A stretch of DNA of 64,000 nt from NCBI RefSeq assembly GCF_000349325.1, contig NC_020504.1:930001-994000 (forward strand). Direction: 5' to 3'. Below the pieces are notes generated by a model. The model saw only the letters and a program-made list of their open reading frames with translations, was not told the origin of the DNA and did not search any database. Shown piece after piece: positions 10,001 to 17,493 of this stretch (positions within the stretch are counted from its first letter, which is position 1; every line of letters begins with the position of its first letter). Origin of the DNA: Streptomyces davaonensis JCM 4913. GTDB lineage: Bacteria; Actinomycetota; Actinomycetes; Streptomycetales; Streptomycetaceae. A program made the translations under genes and the position numbers.

Positions 10001-10963
10001 ATCATGGCCACACGGATCACTCCCCCCGCCGTACGCACACCCCAGCAATCATCGCCCCCAGGCCTCATCGACCCAACCCGCTCACATGCCGTCGTCATCG
10101 GAGCCGACTACTACGGGCAGTTCCCGGAGTCGCGGGGCACCGCGAAGGCAACGAATGCGCTGGCGACCGCCTTGGGGCGGAGGCAGGATGACGGGATCTT
10201 CAACTCCTCGAATGTCCGCGCCATCTGGAACCGACCTTTCCCCGACACTCTCGTATCGACCCTCTACGAGACGGCCCGGCGGGCCGAGCACACGTTCCTC
10301 CTGTCGTACGCGGGCCACGTAATCGAAACCCCCGACGACGCGTTCCTGGCCTTCCCCAACACCGATCTCGAACGCCCTCACGACACCGCCCTCTCCATCC
10401 GGCAACTTCGCTCGGTTCTGGATGAAAGCCCGGCCCAGTTCAAGGTGCTCCTCCTCGACGCCGGCACCCACGACCCGGACCGCATCTGGTCATGGTTCGC
10501 ACCTCGCGTCAGACCACTTGGAAGTTGGGCGCTGCTGACCACACGACCGCGCTCCGGGCAGGTGCCACATATCTTCACCCGCGAGATCACCACCACCCTC
10601 GCCTCGGGCATCCCCGGGGGGCCCGAGTTCCTGAGTCTGGTCGACATCGCCAACCAAAGCCCTGGGAGCATCTCGCTCTACCGGCACTACGCCGCCGACG
10701 CCCCCGTCCTCCTCGTGCGAAACCCCGCCTACACCCCGCCCACCGCCGACGAGCAAGAAGGCACCGTCAAGTGGTTCAACGCGGAGAAGGGCTACGGCTT
10801 CATCACCCTCGACAACCGCCGCGACGTTTTCGTCCACTACTCCGCGATCCAGATGCACGGCTACCGCACACTGGAAGAAGGCCAAAGAGTCCGCCTCAGC
10901 ATCACCGACAGCTCAAAGGGCCCGCAGGCCGCGAACGTCCGCCGGATCCCCTCCGAACCCTGA
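7004..10963 (+). CDS. SAV_2336-type vWA / P-loop / pseudo-trypsin / pseudo-caspase / cold-shock fusion
   Basis: A 1319-residue protein starting at GTG 7004 inside the MoxR stop. Residues 1-480 match the SAV_2336 N-terminal vWA-like module; the MIDAS region is VVDAHHSM (Asp168, Ser172), lacking the usual first Ser. A Gly-rich linker (about 480-520) follows. Residues about 570-640 hold a P-loop, VPGAGKTTA, and a VVLLDVFP Walker-B-like strand. Residues about 850-1010 look like a degenerate trypsin fold: [16 protein letters not shown] and [12 protein letters not shown] occupy the usual His and Ser regions without those residues. Residues about 1020-1240 are caspase-like with His1105 (YAGHV) but Gly1154 where Cys should be. 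Residues about 1252-1315 are a complete cold-shock domain ([24 protein letters not shown]). Inferred role: sensor and scaffold of the system. Confidence 0.87.
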
Positions 10964-10971
10964 GCCCGCCA

Positions 10972-12600
10972 TCACAGACTCGCGTCCCGATACGTCGGCC
11001 TCCCGTCAACAACAGTGAGCAGCACCGGCAACTCCGGCAGATCGACAGCCGCGTAAGCAATCGGATCCCCCGCAAAAGCAGTCAGATCGGCCCGGTACCC
11101 AACCCGGATCCGCCCAGCCTCGTGCTCCTCCCCCGCCGCCCAAGCCGCGTTGACCGTCATCCCCTGAAGCGCCTCAAGCCCGCTGAGCGCCTGCTCCGGC
11201 CCATGCGGCGCCCCCGTCAGATCCCGACTCGGCCGCCGATGCCGCGCCCCAGCCATCACACCCAACGGCGGATAGGGAGCAATCGGCCAGTCCGAGCCAA
11301 GAACAACCACGGCACCGGAGTCGTACAGATCCCGACAACGCCAAGCCCGAGAGGCCCGCTCCTCCCCCAGCCGAAGCGACCAGTTGTCCGTGTGATCTGC
11401 CCGAGTGAAGTCGCAGCAATGCGTGGGCTGCATGGAAGCCACCACACCCAACTCAGCAAACCGACGCAACGTGTCATCAGGCACCGTCTCAATGTGCTCG
11501 ACCCGGTGTCGCACCCCAGCGGGCCCGCCCTCGGCCCGCGCCTTCTCCACCGCATCCAACACATGCCGCACAGCCGCGTCCCCAATGGCATGCGTGGCCA
11601 CCGGAACACCCGCCCAGTGCAGAGCCGCGACCACCCGCGTGTACTCCTCCGGATCCGGCCAGAACGCATGCCGGGACTCCCCATGGCAGTCCGGCTGTTC
11701 GAGCCAGGCCGTGCCGTTGTCGATCGTGCCGTCCATGAAGATCTTCACCCCGGCGGTCCGCCAGAGCCGCCCGCCCGCGCCCTGCCCATCGACGAGCGCG
11801 CGCACGCCGTCGGCGTCCGTGCCGGGCTGACACCACGGCGCCACACGCAACCGCAGCGGCAGTTCCCCGGCCGCGTCGAGTTCGCCGTAGAAGGCGAGGC
11901 TGTCGCCGTTCGCGTCCATGGCGTGGCCGCCGGTCAGGCCCGTGGCGGACATGGCGCGCAGCGCGGCGGCGAGCCGGTCGCGGCGCTCCTGCCGGGTGGG
12001 CTGCGGAGCGGCCCGTTCGACCAACTCGCAGGCGGCGTCCTCCAGGAGCAGTCCGGTGGGCCGGCCGTCGGCGTCGCACACCACCTCGGCGGTGGCCTGC
12101 TCGAAGGCGCGCGGCCCGTCCACCCCGGCCAGCTCCAGGGCGCGCCTGCTGGCGAGCAGCGAGTGCGCGTCGAAGAGGAGCAGCAGGGCTGGCACACCGT
12201 CGAGTACGGCGTCGAAGGGTGCGGTCTCGACGGGGCGACCGGCGAAGACGTTGGGGTCCAGTCCCCAGGCGTGGAGCCAGGCGCCGGGGTCAAGGTCCAG
12301 TACCGCACCGGCGAGGGCCTCCCGGACCTGCGGCACGTCCACGCAGCCCGACAGGTCCAGGCCGTGGGTGAGTTCGGCACCGGAGACGGGGTGGATGTGG
12401 CCGTCGACCAGGCCGGGGGTCACGACTGCGCCCTTGAGGTCGATCACCGTCGTCGACGCGTCCGCGAGCGCGCGGATCTCCGTCGCGGCCCCGAGGGCGG
12501 TGATACGGCCGCCTGCCGCGGCCAGCGCGGTCTGCGGCAGGTACTGACCGGTGACCGGGTCCAACAGCCGCGCGGACAGCAGGACGAGGGAGGTACGCAC
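10972..12600 (-). CDS. amidohydrolase family protein (YtcJ-like)
   Basis: A 542-residue metal-dependent amidohydrolase. The first metal motif is GLVDGHIHP near residue 65, later histidines occur in ATHAIGD and RHRVEHIE, and the catalytic Asp is in VLGSDWPI. The C-terminal beta-sandwich strands (GYRADLTAF, VLLTVVDGRPTY) are as in YtcJ and related deaminases and amidases. Length is normal for this group. It lies 23 bp downstream of the TetR gene and probably shares its transcript. Divergent from that pair is an NCS1 permease, which suggests hydrolysis or deamination of an imported nitrogen heterocycle or amide, but the substrate is not known. Its stop is 8 bp from the stop of the convergent conflict-system operon. 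Confidence 0.88.
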   Translation of the reverse strand: MRTSLVLLSARLLDPVTGQYLPQTALAAAGGRITALGAATEIRALADASTTVIDLKGAVVTPGLVDGHIHPVSGAELTHGLDLSGCVDVPQVREALAGAVLDLDPGAWLHAWGLDPNVFAGRPVETAPFDAVLDGVPALLLLFDAHSLLASRRALELAGVDGPRAFEQATAEVVCDADGRPTGLLLEDAACELVERAAPQPTRQERRDRLAAALRAMSATGLTGGHAMDANGDSLAFYGELDAAGELPLRLRVAPWCQPGTDADGVRALVDGQGAGGRLWRTAGVKIFMDGTIDNGTAWLEQPDCHGESRHAFWPDPEEYTRVVAALHWAGVPVATHAIGDAAVRHVLDAVEKARAEGGPAGVRHRVEHIETVPDDTLRRFAELGVVASMQPTHCCDFTRADHTDNWSLRLGEERASRAWRCRDLYDSGAVVVLGSDWPIAPYPPLGVMAGARHRRPSRDLTGAPHGPEQALSGLEALQGMTVNAAWAAGEEHEAGRIRVGYRADLTAFAGDPIAYAAVDLPELPVLLTVVDGRPTYRDASL

Positions 12601-12623
12601 GCGGAACTCTCCTTAGTGGCAGA

Positions 12624-13259
12624 TCAATCGAGGAAGGTCAGGGCGCCGGGCGGCAGTCCCAGTTCGCGTTCCGCCGTCATCGCGGGCATCAGCCTGATCT
12701 CCGGCGGGTCCTCCCCGGTGTCCGCGCTGTTGACGAGCATGCCGAGGCCGTCGAGGACGACCAGGATCCGGATGGCCGTCAGCATCGGGTCGTCCGTGCG
12801 GAACTCGCCCCGTTCGACGCCCTCGCGGATGACCCCTTCGAGCCGGTCACGCCAGGCGGCCTCCTGGACGGCGACCCGGTCGCGCAGGGTGGGCCGGTAG
12901 CGGCTGAGGTGGCGGGCGTTGAGCCAGAGGCGGCTGATGTCGTCGTACGAACCGCCGCCCGCCAGGGCGAAGAAGCGCGCCAGCCGGAGGGTGGGTGTCG
13001 TGTCGGCGGCGTCTGCCGGAAGCAGGTCGTCGAGCTCGGAACCGGCCGCGGTGCCGTAGGCCTCGGCGACCAGGTCGTCCACCGCGGGGAAGTAGTGGCT
13101 GATCAGTCCCGGGCGCACCGCCAGCTCGTCGGCGATGCGCCGCAGGGTGATGCACTCCAGGCCCTCGGTCAGGCCGACGAAAGCGGCGGCGGCAACGATT
13201 TCCGCACGTCTTTCGCCGGGAGACTTACGGATTCGCTTGTTCGGAACGCTTGACGGCAT
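12624..13259 (-). CDS. TetR-family transcriptional regulator
   Basis: A 211-residue regulator. The N-terminal helix-turn-helix is ITLRRIADELAVRPGLISHYF at about residues 38-58, typical of TetR/AcrR, followed by a helical ligand-binding domain. ATG 13259 was chosen because further upstream the frame would run through the intergenic promoter region. It is divergent from the NCS1 permease (69 bp between starts) and is followed by the amidohydrolase, so it probably represses both in response to the transported compound. A TATTG-N10-CAATA repeat in the gap is a candidate operator. Confidence 0.88.
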   Translation of the reverse strand: MPSSVPNKRIRKSPGERRAEIVAAAAFVGLTEGLECITLRRIADELAVRPGLISHYFPAVDDLVAEAYGTAAGSELDDLLPADAADTTPTLRLARFFALAGGGSYDDISRLWLNARHLSRYRPTLRDRVAVQEAAWRDRLEGVIREGVERGEFRTDDPMLTAIRILVVLDGLGMLVNSADTGEDPPEIRLMPAMTAERELGLPPGALTFLD

Positions 13260-13270
13260 GGAATCGATGC

Positions 13271-13290
13271 TATTGAGTGTGCGACCAATA
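13271..13290. promoter_or_regulatory. candidate TetR operator in divergent promoter
   Basis: An inverted repeat TATTG-N10-CAATA lies between the divergent tetR and permease starts, in an AT-richer patch of the 68-bp gap. Its position would let the TetR protein control both directions. The arms are only 5 bp, so this is a suggestion from position and symmetry. Confidence 0.35.
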
Positions 13291-13327
13291 AGCAAGCAGG
13301 TGGGTTTCCAGCATCCGGAGGGGCCAC

Positions 13328-14758
13328 ATGGCGTCCACGATTCCCGAGCCGCAGCAGAGCTCCGCCGCCACGCGGCAGGAGGCACGGCCGCCGTCGGACC
13401 AGGCGGGCCGGATCGAGACCCATGGCATCGACCACATCCCCGACACCGAACGCCGGGGCCGTCCGCGGCAGTTGTTCTCGGTGTGGGCGGCGGCGAACGT
13501 CAACTATCTGAGCCTCGTCATCGGGGGCGCGCTGATCCTCATGGGGCTGACCCTGTGGCAGGCGCTGGCGGTGATCGTGGTCGGCAACCTGTTCTGGGTG
13601 CTCACGGGGGTGCTGGCCATCCCGGGGCCGGTCGCGGGCGCGCCGAGCGAGGTGATCACGCGCGCGATGTTCGGCGTCCGCGGCAACCGCGTGAACAACG
13701 CGGTCGTCGGCTGGCTGATCTCCGTCTGCTACTTCGCCCTGAACCTGGCCGCCGCCTCCACCGCCGCCTTCGCCCTGGTCGAGCGGGCCGGGCTCACCGC
13801 GAGCACACCCGTGCAGGTGGCCGTGGTGCTGGTGATCGCCGCCCTCACGCTCGCCATCGGGGTCTACGGGCACGCCCTGATCATGAGGTTGTATCTGCCG
13901 ATCACGCTCGTGCTGACCGCGGTGTTCGCCGTCGTCGCGGTCGCCGTCCTGCGCCAGGCCGACTACTCCTACACCCCGGCAGCGCCCCTCACCGGCCTCG
14001 ACCTGTGGGCCGTGCTCCTCGCCGGGGTCACCCTGATCGGCTCGGGGCCGCTGTCGTACACCACCAGCGCCGACTTCTCGCGCTATCTGCCCCGGACGAC
14101 CTCCGCGAAGGCGATCATCGGCTGGACCGCGCTCGGCGGCTTCCTGCCCAGTGTCGTGGTCTGCTCGCTGGGCGCATTCGCCGCGACCGCGGTCGACATG
14201 ACGGACCCTCAGTCCGGGCTCCAGCGCATCCTGCCGGGCTGGTTCGACCCGGTCTTCCTGCTCGCCCTGGTGCTCGGCACCATCGCCATCAACGCCCTGA
14301 CCGCCTACAGCGCGGGCCTCGCCCTCCAGGCCGTCGGCATCCGGGTCCGCCGCTCCCTCAGCGTCATCGCCGACGGCACCGCGGCGGCCGGCCTCACCCT
14401 GTACGGGCTGCTCGTCTCCGACTTCCTCGACACCGTCAGCAACGTCCTCCAGCTCACCGTGGTCCTCCTCGGCCCCGCCGTGGCCGTCTACGCCACCGAC
14501 ATCGCCCTGCGCCGCAACCGTTACGACGGCCCCGCGCTGATGGACGAGAGCCGCCACAGCCGGTTCTGGTACACCGGCGGCGTCCATCTCCCCGGCGCGC
14601 TGGCGCTCGGGGCGGGCGTCACGGCAGCGGCCCTGTGCGTGAACACCCTGTACGCCGGCCCGGTCGCCGCGGCCCTCGGCGGCCTGGATCTGGCGCTGCC
14701 CGTGGGCATGGCCGTGTCGGCGGGCCTGTACGCGGTCCTGGCTGACCGTCGTCAGTGA
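13328..14758 (+). CDS. NCS1-family purine/cytosine permease
   Basis: A 476-residue integral membrane transporter. The N-terminal motif HGIDHIPDTERRGRPRQLF, followed by the VWAAANVNYLSLVIGG segment, is the signature of the purine-cytosine permease branch of NCS1 (CodB-like). About twelve hydrophobic segments follow, as expected. GGAGGGG precedes the ATG by 4 bp. The gene is divergent from tetR and the amidohydrolase, which suggests uptake of a pyrimidine, purine, hydantoin or related compound for the amidohydrolase to process. The exact substrate cannot be read from sequence. Confidence 0.88.
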   Translation: MASTIPEPQQSSAATRQEARPPSDQAGRIETHGIDHIPDTERRGRPRQLFSVWAAANVNYLSLVIGGALILMGLTLWQALAVIVVGNLFWVLTGVLAIPGPVAGAPSEVITRAMFGVRGNRVNNAVVGWLISVCYFALNLAAASTAAFALVERAGLTASTPVQVAVVLVIAALTLAIGVYGHALIMRLYLPITLVLTAVFAVVAVAVLRQADYSYTPAAPLTGLDLWAVLLAGVTLIGSGPLSYTTSADFSRYLPRTTSAKAIIGWTALGGFLPSVVVCSLGAFAATAVDMTDPQSGLQRILPGWFDPVFLLALVLGTIAINALTAYSAGLALQAVGIRVRRSLSVIADGTAAAGLTLYGLLVSDFLDTVSNVLQLTVVLLGPAVAVYATDIALRRNRYDGPALMDESRHSRFWYTGGVHLPGALALGAGVTAAALCVNTLYAGPVAAALGGLDLALPVGMAVSAGLYAVLADRRQ

Positions 14759-14922
14759 TCCGCTCGCACCCGCGCATTTCCAGTTCCTCGAAGCCGTTCT
14801 CCGCTGAAGGCACCCCACCCCTTCGTGGCGGCCTTTACGCTTCCCGGGTGCGACAGACACGCCTTTTGGCGCATTCTTGCTGTGTCGCCCCGTGGGACGG
14901 CGCACGGACGAGGTAAGGGCCG

Positions 14923-17418
14923 ATGACTGGGAGCGCCGAACATGCGCAGCTGACACCCGGGCGGCCGACGGCGTTGCTGATCGACACCTCGCTGGAGGCG
15001 ATCAGGGCGGCCGACGGCCACGCGGCGGGGGTGTATTTGCGCTCCAGCACGCCCGGACTGCTGCGCCTGTCCGCTCTGGTCGGACTTCCCGGCCGACTCT
15101 TCAAGCCCTGGTGGCGGCTGCATGTGGACCGGCCCTTCCCGGTCGCCGACGCGCACCGGCTCGGCGTGGAGGTGGTCCTGGCCAACGCCGCCGAGACCAT
15201 GCGCCGCTACCCCCAGTTCGCGGCCGGTCTGCCCTTCCAGTTCGGCTCCCTGAACGTGCCCGTCGCGGCCGGTTCGACGGCTTACGGCGTCCTCACCGTG
15301 CTGCGCCCGTCCGCCGCGGACGCCACCGAGCTGCTGCCCGAGCGGGAGCGGCTGGCCCGCCTCGCCGGTGAGCTGGCTCGGCAACTGCACGACGTGGGGG
15401 ACGGCCCCGTGTTGTGGGACGGCGAACCGCTGTGCGTACGGCCGCCCGCGGTGCGCCGGTCCGGCCGCGCCGGAAGCTTCACCTGGGACCCCGCCACCCA
15501 TGCGGTGGCTCTGGACGACCGGCTGCGCTCGGTGCTGGGGACGACGGCCGAGGAGTGCGCCGGGAGCGAGGGCGCGTTCGCCGACGCCGTGGCCCCCGAT
15601 GACACCGAACCGCTGCTGGCGGCGCTGCGGGACACCGCCGCCGGACGGCCGCCACCGCTGCCGCTGTATGTGCGCGGCGCGGACGGCGCGCTGCGGCTCG
15701 TGGAGTTCTGGGCGTCATACGACAGCGCGCCGGGTACGCCCGGCGGCCAGGAGGTGCACGGCATCGTCCTGGACCCGGGCCCCGGCTCGGCCGCCGACAC
15801 CGCGGCCGATCTGCTCCCCGAGGGGGTCTTCGCGCTGGACCGGCTCGGGACCATCGTCTACGCCAACCCCCGTGCCGCCGAGCTGCTGGACCGGTCCCGG
15901 CCGCAGTTGCTCGGCAAGCCCCTGTGGGAGGCCGTGCCGTGGCTCACCCAGCCCGCCTGCGAGGACCATCTGCGAGGGGTGCTGCTGTCGCCCGAGCCGG
16001 TGCACTTCCACGTCGGACGGCCCGCCGCCGATCTCGCCGGGGACTGGCTCGCCCTGTCCCTGCACCCCGGCCCGGACCTGCTGACCTGCACGGTCCGTCC
16101 GGCGCACCGGGTCACCGAGGCGCCCGCCGACGCCCCGGCCGAGGTCACCGACACCGCCGAGACGGGCCCCGAGGCGTCCATGGCGCCGCTGTACCGGCCC
16201 ATCGTGCTGGCCATCGCGCTGACCGAGGCGGTCACCGCACGCCAGGTGTCCGCGGTGGTCATGCGGGAGCTGCTGCCCGCGTTCGGCGGTCGCCGGCTGG
16301 CGATCTACCTGCTTCAGGAACGTCATCTGTTCCTGGCCTGGGAGAGCGGCTTCCCGCCCGGGTTCCTCGCGCCGTTCGACGGCGTGAGTCTCGACCGGCG
16401 GCTGCCCGGCGTGGAGACGCTGACCAGTGGCCGTCCGCTGTTCTTCGACTCGATGCAGCAGCTCAGGGACGCCTACCCCGGCATCGCCCTGGACGCCACC
16501 GAGGGCGCCCGCGCCTTCCTCCCGCTGATCGCCTCCGGGCGCCCGGTCGGCTCCTGCATCCTCGGCTTCGACCGGCCCCGCAGCTTCAGCACCGAGGAGA
16601 AGGCCGCGCTGACCGCGCTCGCCGGGCTGATCGCGCACGCCATGGAGAAGGCGCAGCGCTACGAGAGCGAGGCGACCCTCGCCCGCGGCCTCCAGCAGGC
16701 CCTGCTCCCCCGGCGGCTGTCCGCGCACCCGCTGATGGAGACCGCCGGGCGGTATCTGCCCGCGACCCAGGGCATGGAGATCGGCGGGGACTGGTACGAC
16801 GTCGTCGCCGCCGGGGACGGCCTCGCGCTGGTCATCGGCGACGTCCAGGGGCACGGTGTGCAGGCGGCGGCCACCATGGGGCAGCTGCGCACCGCCGTCA
16901 GGGCGTTCGCGCTCGGGGACCGGCCGCCGGACGAGGTGCTGAGCGGCACCAACCGGCTGCTCATCGACATCGACTCCGGGCTGTTCGCGAGCTGCTGCTA
17001 CATCCGCCTCGACCCCGTCACCGGAGTGGCGAGGGCCGCGCGGGCCGGACACCTGCCGCCGCTGCTGCGCCGCCCGGACGGCCGTACGCACCGCGTCGAC
17101 CTGCCCGGCGGGGTGGTGCTCGGCGTGGATCCGCAGGCGCACTACCCGGTGACGGAGCTGGTCATCGACCCGGGCGCGGTGCTGGCTCTCTACACCGACG
17201 GGCTGGTGGAGCGGCCCGGCTGGGACATCGACGACGGCATCGGCGGCCTGCGGGTGGCGCTGGCCAGGTCCGGTGCCCCGCTCGGCCGCCCCGACGGGCA
17301 GTCGCTGGCCAAGATCGCGGACCGGCTCACCGCGACCGCCCGGCACACCGCCGACCGGCCCGACGACATCGCCCTGCTGCTCGCCACCCGGCGCTCCGTC
17401 CCGCGGCGCGACATCTGA
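14923..17418 (+). CDS. GAF/PAS sensor serine phosphatase (RsbU/SpoIIE type)
   Basis: An 831-residue soluble protein. Residues about 20-165 look GAF-like, about 180-290 and 295-400 are PAS folds (the second opens with VFALDRLGTIVYANPRAAEL), and about 425-590 is a second GAF. The C-terminal PP2C/SpoIIE phosphatase (about 600-825) has the metal motifs GGDWYDV, VIGDVQGHG, LYTDGLVE and DDIALLL. No anti-sigma kinase domain is present. Such proteins dephosphorylate anti-anti-sigma factors in partner-switching pathways that release sigma factors. No anti-sigma or anti-anti-sigma gene is adjacent. A second phosphatase follows 75 bp downstream, so the pair may form one signalling unit. Confidence 0.88.
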   Translation: MTGSAEHAQLTPGRPTALLIDTSLEAIRAADGHAAGVYLRSSTPGLLRLSALVGLPGRLFKPWWRLHVDRPFPVADAHRLGVEVVLANAAETMRRYPQFAAGLPFQFGSLNVPVAAGSTAYGVLTVLRPSAADATELLPERERLARLAGELARQLHDVGDGPVLWDGEPLCVRPPAVRRSGRAGSFTWDPATHAVALDDRLRSVLGTTAEECAGSEGAFADAVAPDDTEPLLAALRDTAAGRPPPLPLYVRGADGALRLVEFWASYDSAPGTPGGQEVHGIVLDPGPGSAADTAADLLPEGVFALDRLGTIVYANPRAAELLDRSRPQLLGKPLWEAVPWLTQPACEDHLRGVLLSPEPVHFHVGRPAADLAGDWLALSLHPGPDLLTCTVRPAHRVTEAPADAPAEVTDTAETGPEASMAPLYRPIVLAIALTEAVTARQVSAVVMRELLPAFGGRRLAIYLLQERHLFLAWESGFPPGFLAPFDGVSLDRRLPGVETLTSGRPLFFDSMQQLRDAYPGIALDATEGARAFLPLIASGRPVGSCILGFDRPRSFSTEEKAALTALAGLIAHAMEKAQRYESEATLARGLQQALLPRRLSAHPLMETAGRYLPATQGMEIGGDWYDVVAAGDGLALVIGDVQGHGVQAAATMGQLRTAVRAFALGDRPPDEVLSGTNRLLIDIDSGLFASCCYIRLDPVTGVARAARAGHLPPLLRRPDGRTHRVDLPGGVVLGVDPQAHYPVTELVIDPGAVLALYTDGLVERPGWDIDDGIGGLRVALARSGAPLGRPDGQSLAKIADRLTATARHTADRPDDIALLLATRRSVPRRDI

Positions 17419-17438
17419 CGGTAAGGCGAAAACCCCCT

Positions 17439-17453
17439 GTCACAGTATGTGAC
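17439..17453. promoter_or_regulatory. inverted repeat between two phosphatase genes
   Basis: GTCACA-GTA-TGTGAC is a perfect 6-bp inverted repeat in the 75-bp gap before the second phosphatase gene. It could be an operator for that gene; it is too short and has no T-tract to be a convincing terminator. No known regulator was matched. Confidence 0.3.
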
Positions 17454-17493
17454 GCCTCTCGCCTACTGAGGTCCGGCAGTGTAGACATGGCTC

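Noticed and set aside
13260..13385. N-terminal extension of the TetR gene
   Set aside because: It would cover the divergent promoter and the permease start; the protein family starts near ATG 13259.
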